Shown here in pieces: positions 37,795 to 47,256 of a stretch of 64,000 nt of DNA; the stretch's first letter is position 1; the number at the start of each line of letters is the position of its first letter. This stretch comes from Cognatilysobacter bugurensis (GTDB taxonomy: Bacteria > Pseudomonadota > Gammaproteobacteria > Xanthomonadales > Xanthomonadaceae), in NCBI RefSeq assembly GCF_014652095.1, contig NZ_BMYD01000001.1, positions 1,465,466-1,529,465 of the forward strand, in the 5' to 3' direction. The translations under genes were made by a program, and so were the position numbers. The notes below the pieces were generated by a model, which was given only the letters and a program-made list of their open reading frames with translations, made no database searches and had not been told where the DNA came from.

Positions 37795-38358
37795 ATGCCC
37801 GCCCACGCGCCCCAGCCTGACGACCTCCACGCCCGCGCCGCGCGCATCCGCCTCGCGTGCTTCGACGTCGACGGCACGCTGACCGACGGGCGTCTTTTGT
37901 TCGACACCGAAGGCCGCGAACTCAAGGCGTTCCACGTGCACGACGGTCAGGGCCTCGTACTGCTGCGCAAGAGCGGGATCACCGTTGCGTTCGTGACCGC
38001 GCGCGTCAGCACGATCGCGCAGCAACGCGGGGCGGAACTCGGACTGACCGAAGTGCACACCGCCGTGCCCGACAAGCTCGCCTGCGTGCGCGACATCGCG
38101 CAGCGACACGGCCTGTCACTCGATGAGGTGTCGTTCATGGGCGATGACTTCCCGGACCTTGCCCCGATGGCGCAGGTGGGCCTTTCCGTCGCACCGGCCG
38201 ACGCGCACGCCTGGACGCGCGAACGCGCGCACTGGGTCACGCACGCCGAAGCCGGTCGCGGCGCAGCGCGTGAGCTGTGCGACGCGATTCTCACGGCGCA
38301 AGGGCGACTGGATGCCCTGCTCGGCGGCGCATCGGCCCCGACGGGACGGCAGTCGTGA
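37795..38358 (+). CDS. kdsC: 3-deoxy-D-manno-octulosonate 8-phosphate phosphatase
   Basis: 187 residues of the HAD C0 type. The nucleophile motif is FDVDGTLTDG (D24, D26), followed by KAFHVHDGQGL, the threonine of VTAR, and GDDFPDL. It releases Kdo from Kdo-8-phosphate. The gap after kdsD (169 bases) is larger than elsewhere in this operon. The stop overlaps the GTG start of lptC. Confidence 0.95.
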   Translation: MPAHAPQPDDLHARAARIRLACFDVDGTLTDGRLLFDTEGRELKAFHVHDGQGLVLLRKSGITVAFVTARVSTIAQQRGAELGLTEVHTAVPDKLACVRDIAQRHGLSLDEVSFMGDDFPDLAPMAQVGLSVAPADAHAWTRERAHWVTHAEAGRGAARELCDAILTAQGRLDALLGGASAPTGRQS

Positions 38359-38921
38359 GTTGGCGCGGATGGCTCACGGTCCTGCTGCTGGGGGCCGCGC
38401 TGGTCACCGGCTGGTCGGTCTGGCACCAGCGCGCCGACGCGCCCGTCGTGGCCGTGGGCGAAACGCGTTCGGACTACGTGCTCGAGGATTTCGAACTCGT
38501 CGCGCTGGACGAATCCGGCCGCGAGTCGTTCACGCTGCGCGCGCCGCGGCTCGTGCGCGATCCCGACCAGGAATCGCTCGACATCGTGACACCGGTGTTC
38601 AAGATCCCCGCCGGCCCCGATGCGTCGACCGGCGACTGGGACGTGCGCGCTCAGCGCGGCTGGGTCAGCGCCGGGGGCGACGAGTTGCGCCTGCGCGGCG
38701 ACGTGCAGGCGCGCAGCGTCGACGTCGACGGCCGGCCCGTCTCGATGACCACGCAGCAACTGAACGTCTTCCCCGAAACCAAGCGCGCTACGTCCCCGGT
38801 TGAAACCACGGTCAGGCAGCCGGGTCTTATACTGAATGGGCAGCGCCTCGAAGCCGAACTGGATGCGAAGCGCGTGCACCTCGAAGACGTCAAGGCCCGA
38901 TATGAACGCACTGCGCGCTAG
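38355..38921 (+). CDS. lptC: LPS export ABC transporter periplasmic protein LptC
   Basis: 188 residues starting at a GTG that overlaps the kdsC stop (GTGA). A single N-terminal membrane anchor (about 5-23) is followed by a jelly-roll domain with SDYVLEDFELVALDESGRESFTLRAPRL, typical of LptC. It links LptB2FG to the LptA bridge that carries LPS to the outer membrane. Confidence 0.9.
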   Translation: MSWRGWLTVLLLGAALVTGWSVWHQRADAPVVAVGETRSDYVLEDFELVALDESGRESFTLRAPRLVRDPDQESLDIVTPVFKIPAGPDASTGDWDVRAQRGWVSAGGDELRLRGDVQARSVDVDGRPVSMTTQQLNVFPETKRATSPVETTVRQPGLILNGQRLEAELDAKRVHLEDVKARYERTAR

Positions 38922-39411
38922 CTCGCTCGCCCTGCTGCTTACGCTTTCGACCTGCCCGGTCGTGGCCGACGCACGCTCGTCCGATCGCAACCAACCGATG
39001 GACATCGACGCCGGCGCAACCGATTACTCGCTCGATGATCGGCGGCCTACCGTGCTCTCGGGCAATGTGGAAATTACACAGGGCACGCTCGACATCCGCT
39101 CCGACCGCGCCGAAATCACGCAGAAAGGCGGTGAGCCGGTCCGCGTCGTGCTCAGCGGCGGTCCGGTGAAGCTCAATCAGCAGCTCGACGACGGCTCGCC
39201 CATGAGCGCGACCGCGAGCAAGGTCGATTACGACCTCACGACCGAGATCGTCATTTTCATCGGCAACGTGGCCATCAAGCAGCCGCGCGGCTCGCTGACC
39301 GGCGAGCGCGTGGTCTACAACATGCGCACGGGCCAGGTGCAGAGCGGCGGCAAGGACTCCGGCCGCGTGAAGATGCGCATCCTGCCGCGAAACGCCCAGG
39401 GCGGCGGCTGA
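38902..39411 (+). CDS. lptA: LPS transport periplasmic protein LptA
   Basis: 169 residues with a signal peptide (about 1-25) and a beta-jelly-roll OstA/LptA domain: the [19 protein letters not shown] opening, [19 protein letters not shown], and the TGQVQSG ending. It bridges the periplasm between LptC and LptD. It overlaps the lptC end by 20 bases, and its stop overlaps the lptB start (TGATG). Confidence 0.93.
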   Translation: MNALRASSLALLLTLSTCPVVADARSSDRNQPMDIDAGATDYSLDDRRPTVLSGNVEITQGTLDIRSDRAEITQKGGEPVRVVLSGGPVKLNQQLDDGSPMSATASKVDYDLTTEIVIFIGNVAIKQPRGSLTGERVVYNMRTGQVQSGGKDSGRVKMRILPRNAQGGG

Positions 39412-40130
39412 TGCTGGTTGCCGAGGGCCTGCGCAAGTCCTACCGCTCGCGCGAGATCGTGCGCGACTTCGGTCTGACGCTCGACGCGGGTGAGGTGGTC
39501 GGCCTGCTCGGGCCGAACGGCGCGGGCAAGACGACGTGCTTCTACATGATCGTCGGGCTCGTGCCGACCGATGCCGGTCGCATCGTGCTCGACGGACAGG
39601 ACATCACCTCGGCGCCGATGTACGCGCGTGCCAAGCACGGCGTCGGGTACCTGCCGCAGGAACCGTCGGTGTTCCGCAAGCTGTCAGTCGCCGACAACAT
39701 CATGCTGGTGCTCGAAGTGCGCGACGACCTCGATCGCGCCGGCCGCGTGCGCGAGTTGGCGGCGCTGCTCGAGGAACTGCAGATCACGCACGTGGCCGAC
39801 CAGATCGGCGCAAGCCTGTCGGGCGGCGAGCGCCGGCGCGTCGAGATCGCACGTGCGCTCGCGGCCAAACCGAGACTTATTCTTCTCGATGAGCCGTTCG
39901 CTGGTGTCGACCCGATCTCGGTCGGCGAGATCCAGCGCATCGTGCGCCACCTCAAGAACCGCGGCATCGGCGTGCTGATCACCGATCACAACGTGCGCGA
40001 GACGCTCGGCATCTGCGACCGTGCCTACATCCTCCACGACGGCGGCGTGCTCGCCCAGGGCGCTCCGGACGAACTGCTTGCCAACCCCGACGTGCGCCGC
40101 GTCTATCTCGGTGACACGTTCCGGTTGTAA
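39411..40130 (+). CDS. lptB: LPS export ABC transporter ATPase LptB
   Basis: 239 residues with Walker [10 protein letters not shown] at 34-42, Q-loop [11 protein letters not shown], signature [15 protein letters not shown], and Walker [14 protein letters not shown]. The H-loop ITDHNVRE is also present. It powers LPS extraction from the inner membrane with LptFG, which is not in this window. Confidence 0.96.
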   Translation: MLVAEGLRKSYRSREIVRDFGLTLDAGEVVGLLGPNGAGKTTCFYMIVGLVPTDAGRIVLDGQDITSAPMYARAKHGVGYLPQEPSVFRKLSVADNIMLVLEVRDDLDRAGRVRELAALLEELQITHVADQIGASLSGGERRRVEIARALAAKPRLILLDEPFAGVDPISVGEIQRIVRHLKNRGIGVLITDHNVRETLGICDRAYILHDGGVLAQGAPDELLANPDVRRVYLGDTFRL

Positions 40131-40237
40131 GGTCGGCATCACCGGCGATCTTCACCGCTTGCGAAGCCGCGCCGGGCCAACATCGTGCTCACCGGGCGGC
40201 CCTGCGCCGCCGTCATGAAGGTCGCGCCGCCGCGTCG

Positions 40238-41650
40238 ATGAAGCCCCGCCTGCAAGCCACCCTTGGACAGCACCTGGTGATGACGCCGCAGTTGCGGCAG
40301 GCGATCCGGTTGCTGCAATTATCTGCGGTGGAACTCGAGGCAGAACTCGTAACGGCGGTCGAATCGAACCCGTTGCTCGACTGGGCCGAAGCCGCGCCCG
40401 ACGTCGCGCTGCCGGAGTCCGCTGACGATGTCGCGCCGCCCGAAGCAGCGTCGGTGCCCGATGACGACCCTTGGGCGGGCAGCGACGGCGAGACGTGGTA
40501 CGAGCGGTCGGGCCCCAGTGATCGCGACGACGACATCCCGGCGGCCGAACAGGTCGCCGACGGCGAGACCCTGCACGATCATCTGTTCTGGCAGCTGCAC
40601 CTGAGCCCGTTCTCGCCGCGGGACCGCGTCATTGGCGTGGCACTGATCGAAGCAATCGACGACGACGGCTACCTGCGCGAGCCGCTGGAGGCGATCGCCG
40701 AGTCCCTGAAGCCCGAGATCGACGCCGAGATCGACGAGATCACGACGGTGCTGCATCAGGTGCAACGCTTCGACCCGGTCGGCGTCGGCGCACGCTCGGT
40801 CGGCGAGTGCCTGTGCCTGCAGCTGGAAGCGATCGTCGGCGACGCGCCGGCCCGCGAGCTCGCGTGCGAGATCGCGAAGGGCCCGCTCGAACGTCTGCCG
40901 CGTATCGGCGTGTCCGGCGTCGCCGCGGAGTTGCGCCGCCCTGAAGGCGACGTCGAAGCCGCGGTGCAGTTGCTGCGCTCGCTCGATCCGCGCCCGGGCG
41001 CGCAGATCGGCGCGATGCCGGGCGACACGTTTGTCACGCCGGACGTCGTGATTTGGCGCCAGCACGGTGTCTGGCGCGTCGCACTCGCCGAAGGCATGCG
41101 TCCGCGCGTGGGCATCCACCGCGGCTACGAGAACATGATCCGGGGCGCCAGCAGCGCGGACGCGAGCTACCTGCGGGGCCACCTCCAGGAGGCACGCTGG
41201 CTGCTCAAGAGTCTGGAGGCGCGCGGCGACACGCTGCTCAAGGTCGCGCGCTGCCTGATCCGCCAACAGGCGGCGTACCTCGAGTTCGGCGACAGCGCGC
41301 TGCGGCCGCTGACGCTGCGCGAGGTGGCCGCCGAAGTCGGCCTGCACGAGTCGACAGTTTCGCGCGCGATCGCACGCAAGTACGCGCGCACGCCGCGCGG
41401 GACGATGCCGCTGCGTGCGTTCTTCGCGTCGGGCATCGACACCGGCGGCGGCGGCGAGGCGTCGAGCACCGCGATCCAGTCGATGATCCGCCGCCTCATC
41501 GAGGCCGAGAACCCGCGCAAGCCGCTGTCGGACGCGCGGCTTGCTGAGACGCTCAAGGCCAGCGGCGTGCCGGTTGCCCGTCGCACCGTCGCGAAGTACC
41601 GCGAGGCGATGCATATCCCGTCGTCGCAGGACCGGGTCCGCATCGCCTGA
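40238..41650 (+). CDS. rpoN: RNA polymerase sigma-54 factor
   Basis: 470 residues. Region I is the Gln/Leu-rich activator-contact segment (LGQHLVMTPQLRQAIRLLQLSAVELEAEL). Region II is acidic, followed by the core-binding domain. Near the end are the helix-turn-helix (LREVAAEVGLHESTVSRAIARKY) and the RpoN box ARRTVAKYREA. It directs transcription that needs enhancer-binding ATPases. Downstream come hpf and the regulatory PTS genes, the usual sigma-54 neighbourhood. Confidence 0.97.
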   Translation: MKPRLQATLGQHLVMTPQLRQAIRLLQLSAVELEAELVTAVESNPLLDWAEAAPDVALPESADDVAPPEAASVPDDDPWAGSDGETWYERSGPSDRDDDIPAAEQVADGETLHDHLFWQLHLSPFSPRDRVIGVALIEAIDDDGYLREPLEAIAESLKPEIDAEIDEITTVLHQVQRFDPVGVGARSVGECLCLQLEAIVGDAPARELACEIAKGPLERLPRIGVSGVAAELRRPEGDVEAAVQLLRSLDPRPGAQIGAMPGDTFVTPDVVIWRQHGVWRVALAEGMRPRVGIHRGYENMIRGASSADASYLRGHLQEARWLLKSLEARGDTLLKVARCLIRQQAAYLEFGDSALRPLTLREVAAEVGLHESTVSRAIARKYARTPRGTMPLRAFFASGIDTGGGGEASSTAIQSMIRRLIEAENPRKPLSDARLAETLKASGVPVARRTVAKYREAMHIPSSQDRVRIA

Positions 41651-41764
41651 ACGTGCACACCCTGCTCCGCCTAAGGGACGTCCGTTAAGCGACGCGGATG
41701 CCGTCGTCGATGGGACGCGACCGCGGTGCGATATGCTGGTTCTCCGTCGAGTCGGAGGCGTCCC

Positions 41765-42094
41765 ATGCGCATCGAAACCCACGGTCAACAGGTTGAAGTC
41801 ACGCCGGCGCTGCGAAGCTACGTGGAAACCAAGCTCGAGCGATTGCAGCGGCACTTCGACCAACCGTTCGTGGAAGTGCGCGTGCTCCTCGTGCTCGACA
41901 AGACGGTGCAGCGCGCCGAAGGTACGGTGAACATTGCCGGCCGCACCATGCACGCGGACGCCACCGGCGTCGACATGTACGCGGCGATCGACCTGCTTAC
42001 CGACAAGCTCGATCGGCTGCTGATGAAGCACAAGGAAAAGCTCGTCGACCACCATCGCGGCGAGAGCCTCGCGCGCAACGGCGAGCTTGGCTGA
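41765..42094 (+). CDS. hpf: Ribosome hibernation promoting factor (short HPF / YhbH-like)
   Basis: A 109-residue protein of the S30AE family ([31 protein letters not shown]; later [24 protein letters not shown]). Short HPFs bind the 30S decoding region and help form 100S dimers in stationary phase. It lies between rpoN and ptsN, its standard position. Confidence 0.93.
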   Translation: MRIETHGQQVEVTPALRSYVETKLERLQRHFDQPFVEVRVLLVLDKTVQRAEGTVNIAGRTMHADATGVDMYAAIDLLTDKLDRLLMKHKEKLVDHHRGESLARNGELG

Positions 42095-42130
42095 AGCCAC
42101 GCGGCGTTTCGATCCAGGGGGCGAACGAAC

Positions 42131-42595
42131 ATGCCGATGCGGGACCTGCTCAGCGCTGCGCGCGTGGCGATCGTGCGCGACGCGTCCGACGGCGCCGACG
42201 TGATCGACGCCGCCGCGCAGTTGCTCGCCGACCCGGCGCAGCCGGGTCAGGCGAGCGTCATCGCCGCGAGCCTGCATGCGCGGGAGACGCTGGCGAGCAC
42301 CGCGATTGGCCACGGCGTGGCGATCCCGCATGCACGCATTGCCACGCTCGACGCGAGCCGCGGCGCCTTCCTGCGCGTCTCGCCGCCGGTGCCGTTCGGC
42401 GCGAGCGACAACGCGCCCGTGGACCTCGTGCTGGCCCTCGCCGTCCCCGAACACCACGTGCAGCAGCACCTGCATCGGCTCGCCGAGCTCGCCGAGTATT
42501 TTGCCGATGCCGACTTCCGCGCGCGGCTTCGCGAAGCCGACGACCTGGAGGCCCTGCGCATGCTGTTGCTCGAGTCCGAAGCCCCGACGCCATGA
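42131..42595 (+). CDS. ptsN: Nitrogen-regulatory PTS EIIA protein
   Basis: 154 residues of the EIIA-Fru/Ntr fold. The phospho-acceptor histidine is H67 in [14 protein letters not shown]-Ntr has no transport partner; it signals nitrogen and carbon state and controls potassium uptake and sigma-54 functions in other species. The stop overlaps the hprK start (ATGA). Confidence 0.93.
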   Translation: MPMRDLLSAARVAIVRDASDGADVIDAAAQLLADPAQPGQASVIAASLHARETLASTAIGHGVAIPHARIATLDASRGAFLRVSPPVPFGASDNAPVDLVLALAVPEHHVQQHLHRLAELAEYFADADFRARLREADDLEALRMLLLESEAPTP

Positions 42596-43557
42596 CCCCG
42601 TCCCCGATGAACGCGCGCATCACCGCGCTCGAACTGTTCGATCAGCAGCGCGAATCGCTGGGCCTGCGTTGGATCGCCGGTCACCGCGGCGAGACGCGCC
42701 GGCTCGAAGCGCAGAACACGCTCGCGCGCCGACCGTCGCTGGCCGGCTACCTCAATACGATCTACCCGAACAAGGTGCAGATCCTCGGCAGCGAGGAGCT
42801 CGCGTGGCTCGACGGACTCGAGCCGCGCACGCGCTGGGAAACGATCGAAAAGATCATGCAGTACCGCCCGCTCGCGCTCGTGATCAGCAAGGACCAGTCG
42901 TGCCCGGAAGACCTGCGCATCGCGTCGGAGGAGACCGACACGCCGCTGTGGGTGTCCCCGCGCCGCGGCCATGAGCTCTTCAATCACCTGCAATACCACC
43001 TCGCGCGCAAGCTCGCGCCGCGCATCACGCTGCACGGCGTGTTCATGGAGCTCTACTCGATCGGTGTGCTGATCACGGGCGAGTCCGGCGCAGGCAAAAG
43101 CGAGCTTGCGCTCGAACTCGTGACGCGCGGCCATCGCCTCGTTGCTGACGACGCCCCCGAATTCACGCAGATCGCGCCCGATGTTCTCGACGGCACCTGC
43201 CCCGAGCTGCTGCAGGACATGCTCGAAGTGCGCGGCCTCGGCGTGCTCAACGTGCGCCAGATGTTCGGCGACACGGCGGTCAAGCGGAACAAGTACCTGC
43301 GCCTCATCGTGCATCTCACGCAGCCGTCGCTGTATGCCGAGCCGAGCGGCCTCGAGCGCATCACCGGTGATCTCGGCGCGCGCCGCGTGCTCGATCTCGA
43401 CGTGCCGCTGATCACCCTGCCCGTCATGCCCGGCCGCAACCTCGCGGTGCTCACCGAAGCCGCGACGCGCACGCACATCCTGCGCCAGAAGGGCGTCGAC
43501 CCCGCCGCCGCGTTCATGGCGCGCCACAGTCATTTCCTGGAGCGAGGAGACACGTGA
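42592..43557 (+). CDS. hprK: HPr kinase/phosphorylase
   Basis: 321 residues. The N-terminal domain is followed by H149 in [10 protein letters not shown], Walker A GESGAGKS at 163-170, and the HprK signature [16 protein letters not shown]. It phosphorylates and dephosphorylates HPr on Ser46. HPr encoded at 45.1 kb keeps that serine in AKSIMGVM. It is coupled to ptsN and rapZ by 4-bp overlaps. Confidence 0.96.
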   Translation: MTPSPMNARITALELFDQQRESLGLRWIAGHRGETRRLEAQNTLARRPSLAGYLNTIYPNKVQILGSEELAWLDGLEPRTRWETIEKIMQYRPLALVISKDQSCPEDLRIASEETDTPLWVSPRRGHELFNHLQYHLARKLAPRITLHGVFMELYSIGVLITGESGAGKSELALELVTRGHRLVADDAPEFTQIAPDVLDGTCPELLQDMLEVRGLGVLNVRQMFGDTAVKRNKYLRLIVHLTQPSLYAEPSGLERITGDLGARRVLDLDVPLITLPVMPGRNLAVLTEAATRTHILRQKGVDPAAAFMARHSHFLERGDT

Positions 43558-44426
43558 ACACGCCCCTGCCCACCCTGATCATCGTCAGCGGCATGTCCGG
43601 CTCGGGCAAGTCCGTTGCGCTCAAGACGCTCGAAGACGTCGACTTCTACTGCGTCGACAACCTGCCCGCCGAGTTGCTGCCGCAGTTCGTGCAGACCGTC
43701 GATGCCGACGACGGCGCGCCGACGAAGCTCGCCGTGAGCATCGACGTGCGCAACCGCCGCGACCTCGCAAACCTCCCTGACTGGCTCTCCGCCGTCGGCG
43801 CGCTCGGATTCGACCCGCGGCTGGTGTTCTTCGAAACCGACGACGCCGTGCTGCTCAAACGCTACGCCGACACCCGCCGTCGCCATCCGCTGAGCGCACT
43901 CGGCCTCGCGCTGGCGGATGCCATCGCGCTCGAGCGACAGGTGCTCAAGCCGATGCGGCAGATTGCGGATGTGGTGATCGACACCAGCGCGATGAACGTG
44001 CACCAGTTGCGTCGGCACCTCATCAAGGAGTTCGCGCTTGGCGGCGACACCGAAATGTCGCTGCTGTTCGAATCATTCGCCTACCGACGCGGCGTTCCGC
44101 CGGACGCGGATTTCGTGTTCGACGCGCGCGGCCTGCCCAACCCGCACTGGAACGCAACGCTGCGCCCGCTGTCGGGCCGCGACGGCGCGGTGCGCGAGCA
44201 TCTGGACGCCGATCCGGACGTCGCGCTCTACGCCGGACAGGTGAGCGGCTTCCTCGACACGTGGCTGCCGCGGCTGCAGTCGGATTCGACACGCAGCTAC
44301 GCCACCGTTGCGTTCGGCTGCACCGGCGGCCGCCACCGCTCCGTGTACCTCGCCGAGCGCATGGCCGAGCACGCACGTGCGCGCGGTTGGAACGAGGTGG
44401 CCGTGCATCACCGTGAGCTCGATTGA
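43554..44426 (+). CDS. rapZ: RNase adapter protein RapZ
   Basis: 290 residues. The P-loop GMSGSGKS lies at 13-20, with a Walker B-like [10 protein letters not shown]. The C-terminal part ending [21 protein letters not shown] is the RNA-binding signature. In enterobacteria, RapZ delivers the sRNA GlmZ to RNase E and senses glucosamine-6-phosphate. Here it overlaps hprK, which suggests linkage of cell-wall sugar supply with the regulatory PTS. Confidence 0.95.
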   Translation: MNTPLPTLIIVSGMSGSGKSVALKTLEDVDFYCVDNLPAELLPQFVQTVDADDGAPTKLAVSIDVRNRRDLANLPDWLSAVGALGFDPRLVFFETDDAVLLKRYADTRRRHPLSALGLALADAIALERQVLKPMRQIADVVIDTSAMNVHQLRRHLIKEFALGGDTEMSLLFESFAYRRGVPPDADFVFDARGLPNPHWNATLRPLSGRDGAVREHLDADPDVALYAGQVSGFLDTWLPRLQSDSTRSYATVAFGCTGGRHRSVYLAERMAEHARARGWNEVAVHHRELD

Positions 44427-44548
44427 TTTGCCGGCGGCACACGATGCTTCGGCAGCGGGTTGCGGCCGCTCTGCGGAGCGCCGGATCACCGCGTGATGTA
44501 GCGCGGCCGCGCTTCCGGCGCGTCACGGTCGTCTGTTAACGTCCGGCC

Positions 44549-44941
44549 ATGGCCGTTGGCGTTCTGCTCATCACCCACGAAGGCATCGGCACCGCGCTGC
44601 GCGCAGTCGCCACACGCCTCGTGTGCCCGTTGCCTCTCGCCGTTGAGGTGTTCGAGGTGCCGTTCGACGGCGATCTCGACATCTTGCTGCCGAAGGCGAG
44701 CGTCGCGCTGCGACGCGCCGACTCGGGCGACGGCGTGCTCGTGCTGACCGATCTGTACGGCGCGACGCCGAGCAACCTCGCCGCGCGCGTGGCCCACCTC
44801 GGCACGCCCGTGCACCGTGTGTCGGCGCTGAGTCTTCCGATGCTGCTCCGCGTGCTGAACTATGCCGAGCAACCGTTCGACGCCCTCGCTGCGGTGGCCG
44901 CCGCCGGGGCCCGCAACGGCGTGGTGGTCGACGATGCCTAA
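44549..44941 (+). CDS. PTS EIIA component, mannose family
   Basis: 130 residues of the EIIA-Man fold with phospho-acceptor H10 in LLITHEGIG. The conserved LVLTDLYGATPSNLA segment is present. No IIB, IIC or IID membrane component is encoded in the window, so it is probably a regulatory phosphate sink in the soluble PTS rather than part of a sugar permease. Confidence 0.92.
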   Translation: MAVGVLLITHEGIGTALRAVATRLVCPLPLAVEVFEVPFDGDLDILLPKASVALRRADSGDGVLVLTDLYGATPSNLAARVAHLGTPVHRVSALSLPMLLRVLNYAEQPFDALAAVAAAGARNGVVVDDA

Positions 44942-45076
44942 CGGCGGCCAGCACGCGCGTGCATATTCGACCGCGGCTGCCGCCACGTGGCGAGCGAGTT
45001 GCGCCTCCCCTGCTCCACGCGCGTGCGCCTGGTGCCGCGTGTCCTCCCGAATTCCGAACTCGCTCTTCAGGCCCAC

Positions 45077-45346
45077 ATGATCGAACGCGACCTCGTTGTC
45101 TCCAACCGCCTCGGCCTGCACGCGCGGGCCACCGCGAAACTCGTGCAGCTGCTGTCGGGCTTCAAATCCAGCGCAACGCTCACGGCAAAAGGTCGCGAAA
45201 TCAACGCCAAGAGCATCATGGGCGTGATGCTGCTCGCCGCCGGCCAAGGCACCCAGGTGCGGCTGCGCGTCGAGGGCGAGGACGAAGCTGCCGCGGCCGA
45301 GGCGGTGCAGGCGCTGTTCGACCGTCGCTTCGACGAGGACAACTGA
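45077..45346 (+). CDS. ptsH: Phosphocarrier protein HPr
   Basis: 89 residues from the ATG of MIERDLVVSN. Catalytic H15 lies in GLHARATAKLV and regulatory S46 in EINAKSIMGVMLLAA, the site used by HprK. It carries phosphate from PtsI to the EIIA proteins. The stop is 3 bases from the ptsI start. Frames extending upstream to 44987 do not match the family. Confidence 0.96.
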   Translation: MIERDLVVSNRLGLHARATAKLVQLLSGFKSSATLTAKGREINAKSIMGVMLLAAGQGTQVRLRVEGEDEAAAAEAVQALFDRRFDEDN

Positions 45347-45349
45347 CGC

Positions 45350-47071
45350 ATGCGGCAAGCGTTCCAGGGACACGGCGCCTCGCGCGGGAGCGCGCTCGGG
45401 CGCGCACGCGTGCGCCTGCCTGCAACGCTCGACGTGCTCGAAGAGCACATCCCGGCGGACGCCGTCGACGCCGAACTCGATCGCGTCCACGACGCGATCA
45501 GCCGCGTGCGCACGGAAATGCATGCGCTGCGCGGCCGGCTCCACGGCGCACTCGCGCACGAAGTCGGCGAATTCCTCGACCTGCACGCACTGCTGCTCGA
45601 CGACCCCGAGCTGCTGCAGGGCCTCGATGACCTGATCCGCCAGAACGCCTACAGCGCGGATTACGCACTCAAGCTGCAGCGCGACCGCATCGCCGCGGTG
45701 TTCGAAGCGATGGACGACGCCTATTTCCGCAGCCGTGTGGAGGACATCGACCAGGTCATCGGCCGCGTCCGCGCGGCGCTGCATTCGCACGACGGCGAGC
45801 CGCGCGGTCGCGCCGGCGACATCCTGGTGTGCGAGACGATCGCGCCGGCCGAACTTGCGCAGCTGCAGAGCGAAGGCGTGCTCGCGGTCGTCACCACGCA
45901 GGGCAGCCCGCTTTCGCACACGGCTATCCTCGCGCGCAGCCTGCACCTGCCACTCATCGTCAGCGCGTCGCTCGCGCTGCAAAAACTCAACGACGGCGAC
46001 GTGCTCTGCGTCGACGGCGGCAGCGGCACCGTGGTACTGGAGCCGGACGCCGACGACCTCCGCGAGCACCGCGAGCGCGTGCGCGACCATGCGCGCGAGC
46101 GTCGCCAGCTCAATCGCCTGCGCCGCGAACCCTCGCGCACGCTGGACGGCGTCGACATCCGGCTGTGGGCAAACGCCGAATCGCGCGAGGACGTTGCCGA
46201 GGCACACGCGCTCGGTGCGGCGGGCGTGGGCCTGTATCGCACCGAATTCCTGTTCCTGCAGCGCAGCGAGTTGCCCGACGAGGAAGAACAGTTCCGCGCG
46301 TATCGCGACCTCGTGCTCGGCATGACCGGCCGCACGGTGACGATCCGCACGCTCGATCTGGGCGCGGACAAGGCCGACCGCGCGGGCCTCGCGCTGCGGC
46401 ATGAGCCGAACCCCGCGCTCGGCCTGCGCGGCGTGCGCCTTTCGCTCGCGAACAGCCATCTGTTCGACGTGCAGCTGCGCGCGTTGCTCCGCGCGTCGGA
46501 TTACGGGCCGGTCCGCATCCTCGTGCCGATGATCACGACGCGTGAGGAGATCGTCGGCGTACGCGCGCGCATCGACCGCCTGGCCGCGCAGCTGCGCAGC
46601 GAAGGCCATCAGATCGCCGACGAGGTGCCGCTCGGCGCGATGATCGAAGTGCCCGCGGCAGCGCTCGCGCTCCCGGGCTACATCGACGACATCGACTTCC
46701 TCTCGATCGGCACGAACGATCTGGTCCAGTACCTGCTCGCCGCCGATCGCAACAACGACGCACTCGGCGACCTGTACACGCCGCTGCACCCCGCCTTGCT
46801 GCGCATGCTGCGCGGCGTGATCCGGCGCGCGAATGCGCGCGGCAAGCAGGTGGCGGTTTGCGGCGAGATCGCAGGCGACACGCGCTTCACCGCGCTGCTG
46901 CTCGCGCTCGGCCTGTCGGAGTTCAGCCTGCATCCCGGGCTGCTGCTCGAAGTGCGCCACACCGTGCGTCATTGCGATCTGGCGCGCCTGCGGGCCGCTG
47001 CGCCAAGCCTGATGCGCGCGCGTGATCGCGCGGACATCCTCGACTGGCTGCGCACGAACACCGTAGCCTAA
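45350..47071 (+). CDS. ptsI: PTS enzyme I (phosphoenolpyruvate-protein phosphotransferase)
   Basis: 573 residues. The phospho-histidine is H190 in TTQGSPLSHTAILARSL. The PEP-binding TIM-barrel half has YRTEFLF, TIRTLDLGADK, NPALGLRGVR and the VCGEIAGD cysteine near 503. It transfers phosphate from PEP to HPr. A degraded copy of the stretch encoding residues about 121-188 lies 3 kb downstream beside the integron integrase. Confidence 0.96.
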   Translation: MRQAFQGHGASRGSALGRARVRLPATLDVLEEHIPADAVDAELDRVHDAISRVRTEMHALRGRLHGALAHEVGEFLDLHALLLDDPELLQGLDDLIRQNAYSADYALKLQRDRIAAVFEAMDDAYFRSRVEDIDQVIGRVRAALHSHDGEPRGRAGDILVCETIAPAELAQLQSEGVLAVVTTQGSPLSHTAILARSLHLPLIVSASLALQKLNDGDVLCVDGGSGTVVLEPDADDLREHRERVRDHARERRQLNRLRREPSRTLDGVDIRLWANAESREDVAEAHALGAAGVGLYRTEFLFLQRSELPDEEEQFRAYRDLVLGMTGRTVTIRTLDLGADKADRAGLALRHEPNPALGLRGVRLSLANSHLFDVQLRALLRASDYGPVRILVPMITTREEIVGVRARIDRLAAQLRSEGHQIADEVPLGAMIEVPAAALALPGYIDDIDFLSIGTNDLVQYLLAADRNNDALGDLYTPLHPALLRMLRGVIRRANARGKQVAVCGEIAGDTRFTALLLALGLSEFSLHPGLLLEVRHTVRHCDLARLRAAAPSLMRARDRADILDWLRTNTVA

Positions 47072-47256
47072 AGCGCGGATGTTCGTGTCCTGCTCCGTGC
47101 AGGTCGCCAGCACGCGTCCGCGTGACGGGAGCCCCGTTGCCGCACATCCCGCTGTCCATGCCGGACCCATGCGGGCGATAATCCGCGCCATGAACACCTG
47201 ATTCGGTCGTTCCCCGCGCGGCGGCGGAGCGGCTCTCGCCGTCCAGGAGCGCCGCC

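Noticed and set aside
44486..47197. A 903-codon open frame on the minus strand across ptsH and ptsI
   Set aside because: It is antisense to genes with clear catalytic motifs, is rich in Arg, His, Ala and Gln without domains, and is a by-product of high GC at third positions.
47072..47256. Leader of mgtE considered as a magnesium riboswitch
   Set aside because: No M-box-like conserved helices were recognisable, and the stretch is GC-rich without clear alternative hairpins.
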